From Caulobacter sp. 602-2 (GTDB lineage: Bacteria > Pseudomonadota > Alphaproteobacteria > Caulobacterales > Caulobacteraceae): DNA of 64,000 bases. Under the pieces are notes generated by a model. It had not been told where the DNA came from. It worked only from the letters and a program-made list of their open reading frames with translations, and ran no database searches. Within the stretch, counting starts at the first letter, position 1, and each line of letters begins with the position of its first letter. Of this stretch, positions 1 to 9,459 are shown piece by piece. The DNA is taken from the NCBI RefSeq assembly GCF_011043625.1, contig NZ_JAAKGT010000011.1, forward strand, positions 1 to 64,000. The letters run 5' to 3'. The translations under genes and the position numbers were made by a program.

Positions 1-39
1 CTCGCCAAACCCAAGCTGACCCGTCGCCTTCACCGACAT
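1..39 (-). CDS. 5' end of a truncated minus-strand gene
   Basis: An ATG (bases 39-37) is preceded by a good AGGAG ribosome-binding site about 8 bases upstream on the minus strand and opens a frame of 13 codons (MSVKATGQLGFGE) that runs off the left edge. The fragment is too short to name. The glycine-rich end could be a nucleotide-binding loop, but this is a guess. It is called because start, spacing and upstream Shine-Dalgarno agree. Confidence 0.45.
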   Translation of the reverse strand, partial: MSVKATGQLGFGE

Positions 40-94
40 CGGCAAGTCTCCTGCTTCAAACAGCAAGGAATCACAGCCAGCCGATTTCGCAATG

Positions 95-218
95 GTCCCC
101 CTTTGGGGGAGGCGGCCGAAGGCCGGTGGGGGGACGTTCTCAGCTTCCGAGGCGATGGAAAGTCATTGTCTCCTCCCCCCACCGATCGCTGCGCGATCAC
201 CTCCCCCTGTGGGGGAGG
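95..218. repeat. Intergenic palindromic repeat, family A
   Basis: C/G-rich palindromic element with arms of the type CCCCCTTTGGGGGAGG at the left and CCTCCCCCTGTGGGGGAGG at the right, separated by a core carrying GGGGGGACGTTCTCAGC. The same core and arms recur at 15.14, 29.42 and partly 8.56 and 13.6 kb. It lies between the truncated gene at the left edge and the end of the TPR gene. Confidence 0.8.
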
Positions 219-228
219 TTCCTAAAGG

Positions 229-966
229 TCAGCCCGCCGCGGCGGCCGCCATGTCGCGCCACGGACGCGCTTCGCGGCGGAAGCGGGGGTGGGTCTTGGA
301 GAGCCGCTTGTCGAGTTCGGCCAGGGCCTCGCGGGCCTCGGCCTTGCGGCCGCTCTCGCCCAGGAACACCGCATAGCGGGCCATGCCCTCGAAGCCGGGC
401 ATGTGGGCGGCGGCCCAGCGCAGGGAGACGTCAGCCTCCTCGGTGCGGCCCAGCGCGGCCTGGGCGCGGCCCAGGGCCAGGGCGGTCTGCGGCGTGCGGC
501 TCTTTTCGCCCTGCTGGCCCAGGGCCTCGAGCAGCGGCAGGGCCTCGGCGGCGCGGCCAAGCTCGATCAGGCTGTTGGCGCGGGCCAGCATCAGGGTCGG
601 ATCGTCGGCATAGTGGCTCTGCAGGGCCTGGGCGTAGATCCGCTCGGCCTCCTCGTGCTTGCCAAGGCCGCTGGCGGCGACGGCCAGGCGCGAGAGGTTG
701 GCGACGGTCGGGGCGTCCTCGGCCTCGCGGCTGGCTTCGCGATATTCACGGTGCGGGTCGAGCGCCTGGCGGGCGGCGGTCTTCATCTGCTGGGCCTTTG
801 CCCCGCCCATGAACTCCGGCGCGATCACGGCCAGCAGATAGATCAGCGCGCCGATCCACGGGAACATCAGGATGATGAACAGCCAGTACATCGCCTGGCC
901 CGTGCGCACGACGTGGACGCACATGACGATCGAGAAGATCAGCGACAGGCCAAGAACGGGGAACAT
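229..966 (-). CDS. Membrane-anchored tetratricopeptide protein
   Basis: A 245-residue protein. Residues 1-50 hold two hydrophobic segments (MFPVLGLSLIFSIVMCVHVV, then YWLFIILMFPWIGALIYLLAV), resembling the N-terminal membrane module seen in cardiolipin-synthase-like proteins. From about residue 85 there are TPR-like helical pairs with repeated Ala/Leu/Glu spacing (LGKHEEAERIYAQAL, LGRAAEALPLLEAL, LGRTEEADVSLRWA). TPRs usually mediate protein contacts, so this may be an inner-membrane scaffold facing the cytoplasm. I use the ATG at 966; an in-frame TTG two codons upstream has closer Shine-Dalgarno spacing and is the alternative. No catalytic motif is visible. It is divergent from the receptor gene at 1250. 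Confidence 0.8.
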   Translation of the reverse strand: MFPVLGLSLIFSIVMCVHVVRTGQAMYWLFIILMFPWIGALIYLLAVIAPEFMGGAKAQQMKTAARQALDPHREYREASREAEDAPTVANLSRLAVAASGLGKHEEAERIYAQALQSHYADDPTLMLARANSLIELGRAAEALPLLEALGQQGEKSRTPQTALALGRAQAALGRTEEADVSLRWAAAHMPGFEGMARYAVFLGESGRKAEAREALAELDKRLSKTHPRFRREARPWRDMAAAAAG

Positions 967-1127
967 CGACAAGGGTCTCCGGATACGTCCCGGCTATGTG
1001 TGGCCCCCATGCCGGGGCGTCAATCGGCGAGGCCTCCGCAAGGCGAGGTTTCGCCGTCCGCTCGCGCAGGTCCGCGCAACGTCGCCTCTTGCGTGTTCGA
1101 CATGTGTCCGACTAGTGTCGTTATATT

Positions 1128-1162
1128 GCGAGAGTGCAATCCACTATGTGGGATTATCTCGC
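1128..1162. promoter_or_regulatory. Candidate operator dyad upstream of TonB-dependent receptor
   Basis: Interrupted inverted repeat: outer arms GCGAGA (1128-1133) and TCTCGC (1157-1162), inner arms AATCCAC (1138-1144) and a near-match GTGGGATT (1148-1155). It lies 88 bases before the receptor start in a relatively AT-rich stretch, where a promoter is expected. Identity as a regulator-binding site is inference; no adjacent regulator gene is seen. Confidence 0.35.
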
Positions 1163-1249
1163 GAAACACATAAGCAGACCGGGAAAACCGGCGCTTGGGT
1201 TGGAAACATAAGGGCGGGTCCATCGAGGCGCCGCCGTCAGGAGGGACCT

Positions 1250-4153
1250 ATGTCGTCGTCGTCCTCTCGCGCCCTGAAGGCGGGCTGCTCGTTGGGTGTC
1301 CTGCTGTCCGCGGCCCTCCTGGGCGGTGCGGCGAGCGCCCAGACGGCCCCTCCGCCCTCGGGCGAGACCACCGAGAACGCCGTGGAGGAGGTGATCGTCA
1401 CCGGCTTCCGCGAAAGCCTGAAGAGCGCGCTGAACGTCAAGCGCCAGTCCTCGGGCGTGGTCGACGCCATCAAGGCCGAGGACATCGCCGACTTCCCCGA
1501 CGCCAACCTCGCCGAGTCGATCCAGCGCGTGCCGGGCGTGTCGATCACCCGCGTGGCGGGCGAAGGCCGTACGATCACTGTGCGGGGCCTGCCGCCGAAC
1601 TTCACCCGCGTGCGCATCAACGGCATGGAAGCCCAGTCGACCAGCGGCGCCACCACCAGTGACCGCGGCGCCAACCTGGGCCGCGGCTTCGACTTCAACA
1701 CCTTCGCCTCGGAGCTGTTCAGCGGCATCACGGTGCGCAAGTCGGCCCAGGCCGAGGTGATCGAGGGCTCGCTGGGCGCCACGGTCGATCTCGATATCGC
1801 CAAGCCGCTGGACCAGAAGGGCCGCACCTTCGTGGTCGGCGGCTCGCTGGGCTACAACGACCTGTCGGAGAAGAACGACAAGAAGTTCAGCGCCGTGCTC
1901 GGCGACCGCTGGGACACCGCCTGGGGCCAGTTCGGAGCCCAGGCCTCGGTGGCCTGGAGCAAGCGCGAGTTCCTCGAGGACCAGTGGGGCTCGGGCGGCT
2001 GGAACCCGGCGACTTCCGACCAGGGTTTCTGCACCCCCGTCGGCCGTCCGGTACCCAACCCCGCCTTCAACGCCGCCAACGGTACGGACGCGCTGAACTG
2101 CGCCACCGGCGTGCCGCGTCCGGCCGCCAGCGACACCCTCTACGACCTGGGCAACCGCTCGACGGTGTTCTTCCCGCGCCTGCCGCGCTACGGCCGCTTC
2201 CACCACGACCAGGAGCGCACCGGCGCCACCCTGGCCCTGCAGTGGAAGCCCAGCGAGCGCACCTCGTTCGGCTTCGACGCGCTTTATTCGAAGTATGACG
2301 TCGTGCGCGAGGAGAACTGGCTGGAGGGTTTCTCCTTCGCCCGCTCGATCACCCAGAACGGCAAGCCGCAGACGGCGATCCGCGAACTGATCCTGCGCGA
2401 GGCCGGAACCAGCCACACCGCCGGCGACAACTTCGGCAAGCCGGTCTACGACGTCGCCTATGCCCGCTTCGACGGCGTCGACGTGCGTTCCGACACCCAG
2501 CACGACGAGTTCCAGAACGTCTTCCAGCAGTACACCTTCAACGGCAAGCACGAGCTAACCGACAACATCACCATCTCGGGCCTCGTCGGCTATTCGAAGT
2601 CGGACTACGACCAGCCCAAGACCACGACGATCATGTTCCAGCGTCCCAATACGAGCATGACGATCGACTTCCGCGACGACCGCGACCAGCCCAAGATCAC
2701 CCACGGTTTCGACGTCACCGACGCCAGCCTCTACAGCTTCGGCGCGCCCAACGCCGAGGTGCGGCTGTCGCAGATCTTCACCACCAACATCTACAAGACG
2801 GCCGAGCTGAACCTGGCCTGGGCGGTGGACGACGACCTGACCATCAAGTTCGGCGGCCACTTCCACGAGTTCTCGTTCGACACCTCGGCCCGTCAGCGCC
2901 TGAACAACTTCCTCGTGCCCACCCTGACCAGCGACCAGCTGAAGGCCGTGACCAAGGTCATCAGCGGCTTCGGCGGCAGCGGCATCAAGGACGGCGTGTT
3001 CCCGACCAGCTGGGCGACCATCGACTACGACAAGTTCGTCGACAGTCAGAACCTCTACAGCGACAGCGGCATGTACGCGCTGTCGCCCAATGTCGGCGGC
3101 ATCCGCCGCGTCGAGGAGAAGGTGACCTCGGCCTATCTGCAGGCCGACCTTCGCACCGTGATCGGCGGCCTGCCGGTGCGCGGCGACGTCGGCTTCCGCA
3201 TCGCCCAGACCGACCTGCAGTCGCGCGGCTATCAGGTTGGCCTGACGCCCCAGCAGGTGACGGCCGAGAACAGCTATCACGACGTGCTGCCGTCGCTGAA
3301 CTTCGCCGTCGACCTGCGCGACGACCTGGTGGTGCGCTTCTCGGCGGCCAAGGTGGTGGCGCGTCCTGACCTGACCTTCCTGTCGCCGGGCGGCAGCCTG
3401 AACCTGACCGGCACGCCGTCGATCACGTCGGGCAACCCCGACCTGGACCCGATCCGCGCCACGACCGTGGACCTGGGCGCAGAATGGTATTTCGCGCAGG
3501 GCTCGGTGCTGGGCGTGGGCGTGTTCTACAAGGACATCGCCACCTATGTGCAGAACCAGTCGTCGCAGACCAAGTTCCGCCAGACCGGCCTGCCGCTCAG
3601 CCTGCTGGGCAATTCGATGCTCGATCCCGACGGCACCGACTTCACCATCACCCGTCCGGTCAACACCCCCGGCGGGCCGCTGAAAGGCATCGAGGTCAAC
3701 TACCAGCAGACCTTCACCTTCCTGCCGGGCTTCCTGCGCCATACCGGCGCGCTGGTGAACTACACCTATGTCGACTCGCAGATCGACTACTTCCTGGCCG
3801 CCGGCGGGGTGACCACCAACGACCTCGTGGGCCTGTCGAAGAACGCCTACAACGCCACGCTCTACTACGAAGACGCCAAGTTCAGCGCCCGCGTCTCGGC
3901 CTCGTACCGCGACAAGTCGATCGTCGCCCTGCCGGCCAACAACCCGCTGCAGGACGTCGAGGGCTACGACGCCAACCTGACCTTCGACATGGCCGCCTCC
4001 TACCAGATCAACGACCGCATGAAGCTGTCGCTGGAGGGGCTGAACATCTTCGATCGCTTCAACCGGCAGTACATCGACTCCGACCGCGACAGCACCTTCG
4101 TCTACACCCACACCGGCCGGCAGTTTAACCTGGGCCTGCAGTACCGGTTCTAG
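1250..4153 (+). CDS. TonB-dependent receptor (Xanthomonas/Caulobacter sugar-type)
   Basis: A 967-residue outer-membrane receptor. Residues 1-30 are a Sec signal peptide ending in ASA-Q. A TonB-box-like VEEVIVTGFRESLKSAL follows, then the plug with IADFPDANLAESIQRVPGVS and ITVRGLPPNFTRVRINGM, both typical of the TonB-Xanth-Caul family, whose known members often take up oligosaccharides. The remainder is a beta-barrel ending in QYRF with the C-terminal Phe expected for barrel insertion. The start at 1250 has AGGAGG seven bases upstream; the open frame extends further back but that part has no receptor character. The substrate is not evident, and no sugar-degradation genes lie beside it. Confidence 0.93.
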   Translation: MSSSSSRALKAGCSLGVLLSAALLGGAASAQTAPPPSGETTENAVEEVIVTGFRESLKSALNVKRQSSGVVDAIKAEDIADFPDANLAESIQRVPGVSITRVAGEGRTITVRGLPPNFTRVRINGMEAQSTSGATTSDRGANLGRGFDFNTFASELFSGITVRKSAQAEVIEGSLGATVDLDIAKPLDQKGRTFVVGGSLGYNDLSEKNDKKFSAVLGDRWDTAWGQFGAQASVAWSKREFLEDQWGSGGWNPATSDQGFCTPVGRPVPNPAFNAANGTDALNCATGVPRPAASDTLYDLGNRSTVFFPRLPRYGRFHHDQERTGATLALQWKPSERTSFGFDALYSKYDVVREENWLEGFSFARSITQNGKPQTAIRELILREAGTSHTAGDNFGKPVYDVAYARFDGVDVRSDTQHDEFQNVFQQYTFNGKHELTDNITISGLVGYSKSDYDQPKTTTIMFQRPNTSMTIDFRDDRDQPKITHGFDVTDASLYSFGAPNAEVRLSQIFTTNIYKTAELNLAWAVDDDLTIKFGGHFHEFSFDTSARQRLNNFLVPTLTSDQLKAVTKVISGFGGSGIKDGVFPTSWATIDYDKFVDSQNLYSDSGMYALSPNVGGIRRVEEKVTSAYLQADLRTVIGGLPVRGDVGFRIAQTDLQSRGYQVGLTPQQVTAENSYHDVLPSLNFAVDLRDDLVVRFSAAKVVARPDLTFLSPGGSLNLTGTPSITSGNPDLDPIRATTVDLGAEWYFAQGSVLGVGVFYKDIATYVQNQSSQTKFRQTGLPLSLLGNSMLDPDGTDFTITRPVNTPGGPLKGIEVNYQQTFTFLPGFLRHTGALVNYTYVDSQIDYFLAAGGVTTNDLVGLSKNAYNATLYYEDAKFSARVSASYRDKSIVALPANNPLQDVEGYDANLTFDMAASYQINDRMKLSLEGLNIFDRFNRQYIDSDRDSTFVYTHTGRQFNLGLQYRF

Positions 4154-4187
4154 GCTCGGGCAGGGGGCGGCCTCCCTCGGGAGGCCG

Positions 4188-4496
4188 CTACTCGACCATG
4201 CCGCCACGCGAGGGCGGGGTTGCCTTGGCCAGCTGTTCGGCCAACAGGGCCGAAAGCTCCTCGCGCACCTCTTCCCGGGGCCGGCCGTAGTGCTGGGACA
4301 GGCCATTGGCGACGTGCTGGGTCAGGTCACCGATGATCACCGCCCAGGCGTTGGTCTCGTTCAGGCCGGGGACGTTCTCGTACATCCCGACGTTCAGCGT
4401 GCAGTGAAAGCCGCGATCGGCGATCCACAGACGGGCCATCTCGACTCCGTTCGGGTCGAGAGTGGCGGGCGGCGGGATCTGCAGCTCTTTGGCCAT
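4188..4496 (-). CDS. DUF5076 family protein
   Basis: A 102-residue soluble protein matching the DUF5076 pattern: an early ATLDPNGVEMARLWIADRG strand, a central asparagine/tryptophan segment (NETNAWAVIIGDLTQHVANG), and a helical tail with basic and acidic residues. The family has no assigned function. The gene lies directly upstream of pth on the same strand with a 58-base gap, so a shared transcript is possible. No signal peptide or membrane segment. Family assignment is from memory of the pattern and moderately certain. Confidence 0.75.
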   Translation of the reverse strand: MAKELQIPPPATLDPNGVEMARLWIADRGFHCTLNVGMYENVPGLNETNAWAVIIGDLTQHVANGLSQHYGRPREEVREELSALLAEQLAKATPPSRGGMVE

Positions 4497-4554
4497 GTCG
4501 GCTCCTTCGCATCGAAAGCGGGTTTGCCGGTAGCCGGATTCGGTTGAGCGGAAT

Positions 4555-5169
4555 CTACTCCGCGCGCGGCTTTTTCGGATCGGCCTTGGGCGAGGGGGCC
4601 AGGCGCAGCACTTCGGCCTGGTAGCGCTCGTCGTCGCCGGCGGCGGCGAAGGGCAGGGCGTCGGTGATCGCGTCCAGCAGCGGGTCCAGCCACTGGTGCT
4701 CGACCTTGTGGAAGTCGCCCAGCACGTAGTGCATGACCATGGCCTTGTCGCCGGGATGGCCCACGCCGATGCGGGCGCGGCGGAAGGTGTCGCCGATCTG
4801 GCTGGTCACCGAGCGGATGCCGTTGTTGCCCGCGGCCCCGCCGCCGGCCTTCATCCGAAAGCGCCCCGGAGCCATGTCGATCTCGTCGTGGAAGACGATG
4901 ACGTCGGTCGGCTTCAGCTTGAAGAACTTCATGGCCTCGCCCACGGCGCGGCCGGTCTCGTTGTAATAGGTCTTGGGCTTGAGCAGCAGCAGCTTGACCG
5001 GGCCGTTCGGGGTGTCGACCAGGCCCTCGCAGGCCAGCCCCTGGAAGCGCGCGCGCCAGGGCGCCGTGCCCCACTTCCGTGCGATGGCGTCCACCGCCAT
5101 GAAGCCGACGTTGTGGCGGTTCTTCTCGTACTTGGGCTCGGGATTGCCGAGGCCGGCGAGGATCAGCAT
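4555..5169 (-). CDS. pth: Peptidyl-tRNA hydrolase
   Basis: Cleaves peptidyl-tRNA released from stalled ribosomes, recycling tRNA in the cytoplasm. The 204-residue product starts MLILAGLGNPEPKYEKNRHN, holding the family signature GLGNPxxxYxxxRHNxG with the catalytic His. VFHDEIDMAPG carries the conserved Asp and NGIRSV the substrate-binding Asn. The C-terminus is a charged Lys/Pro tail (SPKADPKKPRAE). It lies downstream of rplY in the same direction, a common bacterial pairing, but a repeat and a terminator-like hairpin separate them. Confidence 0.97.
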   Translation of the reverse strand: MLILAGLGNPEPKYEKNRHNVGFMAVDAIARKWGTAPWRARFQGLACEGLVDTPNGPVKLLLLKPKTYYNETGRAVGEAMKFFKLKPTDVIVFHDEIDMAPGRFRMKAGGGAAGNNGIRSVTSQIGDTFRRARIGVGHPGDKAMVMHYVLGDFHKVEHQWLDPLLDAITDALPFAAAGDDERYQAEVLRLAPSPKADPKKPRAE

Positions 5170-5198
5170 GGCGCGGTCAGTTCCGTGTCTATCGGCCC

Positions 5199-5303
5199 TG
5201 CGTCCTTCGAGGCTCCCCTGCCGGGTCGCACCTCAGGATGAGGAAATCAATGCAATGAGGCCCTCATCCTGAGGCGCCCGCGCAGCGGGCCTCGAAGGAC
5301 GCA
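5199..5303. repeat. Intergenic inverted repeat, family C
   Basis: Two long imperfect arms face each other: the left carries GCGTCCTTCGAGGC and CCTCAGGATGAGG, the right CCTCATCCTGAGGC and GCCTCGAAGGACGC. It fills the gap between pth and the rplY terminator. A shorter relative with TCGAAGGACGAGG is found at 19.75-19.83 kb. Confidence 0.75.
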
Positions 5304-5318
5304 CGACCCCAAACGAAA

Positions 5319-5344
5319 ACGGGCGGACCCGAAGGCCCGCCCGT
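5319..5344 (-). terminator. Rho-independent terminator of rplY
   Basis: Stem ACGGGCGG / CCGCCCGT with a G/C-rich interior (GGACCCGAAGGCC). Read on the minus strand, the hairpin is followed by TTTTCGTTT, and it lies 37 bases after the rplY stop codon. Confidence 0.75.
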
Positions 5345-5380
5345 CTCTTAAGTCAGTTCGGTCGCTAAACCGAGCCGGGA

Positions 5381-5980
5381 TCAGCCTTCGACGGTGGTGT
5401 CGCCGGCGTCCGACTGGGCCGAGGCCGAGGCCTTCAGGGTCGCGATCACGAAGTCGCGGTCCACGGCCGGCTTCACGCCTTCCGGCAGCTTCACTTCCGA
5501 GATGCGGATGGTGTCGCCCAGGTCGTGCTTGGCCAGGTCGATGACCAGCTCTTCGGGGATCTGGTCGGCCGGGCAGGCCAGCTCGACGGTGTGACGGATC
5601 ACTTCCAGCGAACCGCCCTTCTTCAGGCCCGGCGAGGTTTCGTGGTTCTTGAAGTGCACCGGCACTTCGATCTTGATCAGCTGGTGCTCGCCGACGCGGA
5701 ACAGGTCGAAGTGGACCGGCTCGTCGGTGACCGGGTGGAATTGCACGGCCTTGGCGATGACCGATTGCTTTTCTTCACCGTGCTGCAGCGTGACCAGGTG
5801 GCCGAGCAGCTTGCCGGTGTAGAGGGCCTTGCGGAATTCGTTGGACTTCACCGCGACGTTCACGGGGTCCTTGTCGCCGCCGTACAGGACGCCCGGGACG
5901 AAGCCGGCGCGGCGGGTTTCACGGGCGCCGCCGGTGCCGGCGCGCTCGCGGATTTCGACTTTCAGGATGATCTCGGCCAT
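5381..5980 (-). CDS. rplY: 50S ribosomal protein L25/general stress protein Ctc
   Basis: A 199-residue ribosomal protein that binds 5S rRNA in the large subunit. Residues 1-95 are the L25 domain (RERAGTGGARETRRAGFVPG, GVLYGG, FHPVTDEPVHFDLFRV); the rest is the TL5/Ctc C-terminal beta domain (PVHFKNHETSPGLKKGG, LPEGVKPAVDRDFVIATL). The length fits the long two-domain form. I chose the ATG at 5980, preceded by AGAGAG, rather than an in-frame codon eight positions upstream. The acidic tail (SDAGDTTVEG) is usual. Transcribed toward pth but separated from it by a terminator. Confidence 0.96.
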   Translation of the reverse strand: MAEIILKVEIRERAGTGGARETRRAGFVPGVLYGGDKDPVNVAVKSNEFRKALYTGKLLGHLVTLQHGEEKQSVIAKAVQFHPVTDEPVHFDLFRVGEHQLIKIEVPVHFKNHETSPGLKKGGSLEVIRHTVELACPADQIPEELVIDLAKHDLGDTIRISEVKLPEGVKPAVDRDFVIATLKASASAQSDAGDTTVEG

Positions 5981-6084
5981 GTCTGTTCTCTCTTGAGGGC
6001 CCATGCCCTCGGAATGCGAAATCGCCGCACAAGGCCGGATTGCCCCGCTCGGTCGACGTTTTCAGGAGGGCGCCCAATACACGA

Positions 6085-6116
6085 AGAGGGCCGCCGGTGC
6101 AATCCGGCGGCCCTCT
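6085..6116 (-). terminator. Strong hairpin after the lipoprotein gene
   Basis: Perfect 13-base stem AGAGGGCCGCCGG / CCGGCGGCCCTCT with a six-base loop, 24 bases beyond the lipoprotein stop on the minus strand. There is no clear T-run after it, so it may stop transcription weakly or protect the mRNA 3' end. Confidence 0.5.
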
Positions 6117-6139
6117 CGCTGTCAGCCGGGGAGGCTGGG

Positions 6140-7258
6140 TCAGGCTTTCTTCTTCTTCACGGCCGCCGGCTTGGCGGTCGTCTTCTTCTTGGCGGCCGGC
6201 TTTTCCGGCGGCGGGGGCGGCAGGGGCTCGACCGGCATCGGCGCGCCCGAGGCCTTGATGACGCAGGCGCCGGTGTCGATCATGGCGTGCTGGCCCAGGC
6301 AGAAGATGTCCTCGTAGTGCGGCTTGGAGACAGCCAGGCACTGGTAGAGGTTCAGCTTGGCCATGTTCAGGCACGAGGCGCTGCTGGGCTCGGCCATGAT
6401 CGCGTCGATGGTGGCCAGGTTCTCGTCGCCGGCCGCGCCGAGGGCGGCGAGGGCGGCCACGGCCAGGCTGCGGATGACGGCCGGGCGGTAGGGCGGCGGC
6501 GCCGAGCGCGGGCCGGCCGGCGCGGCGGTGGCGTCGAGGGCGGCGTCGATGTTGGCGGCGGCGGGCGCCGGGGCCGGCGGGGCGTTGACCGTCACCAGGG
6601 TCGCCTGCTGCAGCTGGGCCACGTCGGCGGTGTCGGCCAGGGCCGGGACGGTCGAGGCGCTCTTGGCATAAGCCAGGCGGGCGTCGCGATCGGTGACGAA
6701 GCCCTTGGACCAGGCCACGCGCTGCACGTCGTAGGCCGACTGCTTCACCTTCTTGCCGGCCTGGTAGACCTTGAGGCCGTCGGCGCCGAGGGTGTCGATG
6801 ATGCGGGCGGCGGCGGTGTCGGAGCCCTTGAAGCCGACGGCGTAGGCCGGGTCGGCGATCAGCTGGTGGATGACCTGCTGGCGCTGGGCGGGATCGGCCG
6901 CGAAGGCGCGCACGGCGCTGACGAAGGTCGGATCCTGCAGGGCCAGGACCGCGCCGTACGACATGACGCCGCTGAGGAAATGCTTCTGCTCATAGCCGAC
7001 GCCGACCTTCAGCGAGGCCTGGATCTGCTCGCCGTTCTGGAAGTTGGCGTCGATGGCGCCGGCGCGCTGCATGTAGCCGCGGAAGGCGCTTGCGCGCTCG
7101 ACCACCTTGCTCGACAGGGTGATGGGCGGCGGGGCCGGCGGGGCCTGGACGACGGGCGGGGGCGGCGGCGCGGGCGGGGTGGAGCAGCTGGCCAGGACCG
7201 AGGCCGCGGCGAGCGCGACGGCCGTGATCGCGGCGCGCGGACGCAGGTTGAAAAGCAT
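6140..7258 (-). CDS. Large alanine/proline-rich lipoprotein, function unknown
   Basis: A 372-residue protein with a lipoprotein signal: basic start MLFNLRPRAA, hydrophobic run, lipobox LASC with Cys at about residue 24. A Pro-rich linker follows the lipid anchor. The middle (about 45-330) is helical and Ala-rich with two conserved-looking Cys near the end (SSASCLNMAKLNLYQCLAVS, IFCLGQH). The last 25 residues are Lys/Ala/Pro-rich (KKKTTAKPAAVKKKKA), which could contact nucleic acid, peptidoglycan or acidic lipids. I chose the ATG at 7258 because it gives a proper signal peptide. No catalytic motif recognised; probably a cell-envelope protein. Confidence 0.85.
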   Translation of the reverse strand: MLFNLRPRAAITAVALAAASVLASCSTPPAPPPPPVVQAPPAPPPITLSSKVVERASAFRGYMQRAGAIDANFQNGEQIQASLKVGVGYEQKHFLSGVMSYGAVLALQDPTFVSAVRAFAADPAQRQQVIHQLIADPAYAVGFKGSDTAAARIIDTLGADGLKVYQAGKKVKQSAYDVQRVAWSKGFVTDRDARLAYAKSASTVPALADTADVAQLQQATLVTVNAPPAPAPAAANIDAALDATAAPAGPRSAPPPYRPAVIRSLAVAALAALGAAGDENLATIDAIMAEPSSASCLNMAKLNLYQCLAVSKPHYEDIFCLGQHAMIDTGACVIKASGAPMPVEPLPPPPPEKPAAKKKTTAKPAAVKKKKA

Positions 7259-7456
7259 GCTGACGACATCCCCGTGTGACTGGAACCGGCTTAACATCGC
7301 CGACGGGCGACATTGTGACAGTCAGTCCGTTAACCAGACTTTGACAAGCGGGACTATGTCGCGATTTCCGCGAGAGCGCGGATTCCGTTGGATATTTCGC
7401 CGACGGAAAATGTGGCGCCGATGTGGCGGCGCGGTCGTGGGGGTTAACGGCCAGCC

Positions 7457-7492
7457 CCCGACCAATCCCCGCGAAAGCGGTGACTGGTCGGG
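7457..7492 (-). terminator. Hairpin just downstream of prs
   Basis: Stem CCCGACCA / TGGTCGGG around an inner C/G hairpin (CCCCGCGAAAGCGG), beginning 12 bases after the prs stop on the minus strand. It lacks a T-run, so a terminator role is tentative. Confidence 0.35.
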
Positions 7493-7504
7493 ACAGGAAG
7501 TCTC

Positions 7505-8443
<939 letters not shown>

Positions 8444-8560
8444 GTTGGATTCTCGGTGGGGGGACGCCGTTGCCGGGCCTTCTAGCAGCGATCCGCCCGG
8501 GGGCAATCCTCTTAAGGCTCCAGGTTGCGCTTCGTGAACGTTTCGTGTCGTTCAGGCCGC

Positions 8561-8670
8561 AGGGGACCCCCTCCGGCCCTTCGGGCCGCCTCCCCCAGAG
8601 GGGGAGGATCTGCGGCCTCCGACGCTCCCCCTCTGGGGGAGCTGTCGGCGAAGCCGACTGAGGGGGTTCT
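8561..8670. repeat. Intergenic palindromic repeat, family A
   Basis: Arms of the type CCCCCAGAGGGGGAGG and CCCCCTCTGGGGGAGC, with internal CCGGCCCTTCGGGCCGCC and GTCGGCGAAGCCGAC hairpins. It lies between prs and the 3' end of pgeF; the right end touches the pgeF stop region. Confidence 0.8.
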
Positions 8671-8673
8671 CCG

Positions 8674-9459
8674 CTACCCCTCCAGCATGATCGCCGACAG
8701 CAGCCGGCCGTAGTCCTTCTGGCCGCTGAGCACCGCGCGGCGGTTGGAGAAGAAGTGGTCGCCCTCGGCGCAGGTGTCGCGGCCGACCCATTCGCGTTGT
8801 TCGACGCCGGCGGTCTCGATGCGGTCGAGCACGAAGGCCGGCAGGTCGAAGTAGCGCTTGTCCTGGCTCTTGCCGGGCTTGAAGAACCGCTTGGAGCCGG
8901 GGCAGTCGGCCTCGAACTTCGCGAAGAACTCCAGGCCCACCTCGTAGGACTGCGGGCCGATGCAGGGGCCGACGGCGGCGACCATGCGTTCGGGGCGGGC
9001 GCCCAGTTCGACCATGGAGTCGACGGCGGCCTGCACCACGCCGTCCAGCGCCCCGCGCCAGCCGGCGTGGGCGGCGGCCACGACCCGGGCCTCGGGATCG
9101 ACGATCAGCACCGGGGCGCAGTCGGCGTGCAGGGCGCCGCAGACCACGCCCGGCGTCTTGCTGACCACGGCGTCGCCCTGCGGCCGCGCATCGCCCCACG
9201 AGCCGTCGGCGACGATGGCGATGGTCGAGTGGATCTGGAAGCAGGTGTTGAGGTCTTCGCGCTCGACGCCGAACCAGCCGGCGGCCCGGGCGCGGTTCTC
9301 GATCACGTCGGCCGGCTCGTCCTGGCTGCCGCGGCCGACGTTGAGGCTGTCGTACAGCCCCTGCGAGACGCCGCCGTTGCGGGTGAAGAAGGCGTGGCGC
9401 AGGCCCGGCACGGACGCCAGCAAGGGCGACTGGACGGTGGGGAGCGATGCTTTGGTCAT
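8674..9459 (-). CDS. pgeF: Polyphenol oxidase/purine nucleoside phosphorylase (YfiH, PgeF)
   Basis: Member of the laccase-domain YfiH/DUF152 family, 261 residues. Known members bind zinc or copper and act on purine nucleosides; E. coli YfiH also affects peptidoglycan editing. Conserved features are HAFFTRNGGVSQGLYDSLN near the start, the metal-ligand stretches CFQIHST, ALHADCAPVLI and AAAHAGWRGALDGVV, and GPCIGPQSYEVG. Start ATG at 9459 overlaps the stop region of the methyltransferase gene by four bases (ATGA), so the two are probably translated together. Confidence 0.93.
   Translation of the reverse strand: MTKASLPTVQSPLLASVPGLRHAFFTRNGGVSQGLYDSLNVGRGSQDEPADVIENRARAAGWFGVEREDLNTCFQIHSTIAIVADGSWGDARPQGDAVVSKTPGVVCGALHADCAPVLIVDPEARVVAAAHAGWRGALDGVVQAAVDSMVELGARPERMVAAVGPCIGPQSYEVGLEFFAKFEADCPGSKRFFKPGKSQDKRYFDLPAFVLDRIETAGVEQREWVGRDTCAEGDHFFSNRRAVLSGQKDYGRLLSAIMLEG

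Noticed and set aside
872..1249. Upstream extension of the first receptor to an earlier start
   Set aside because: The extra 126 codons overlap the divergent TPR gene, contain no signal peptide, and the ATG at 1250 has a strong ribosome-binding site.
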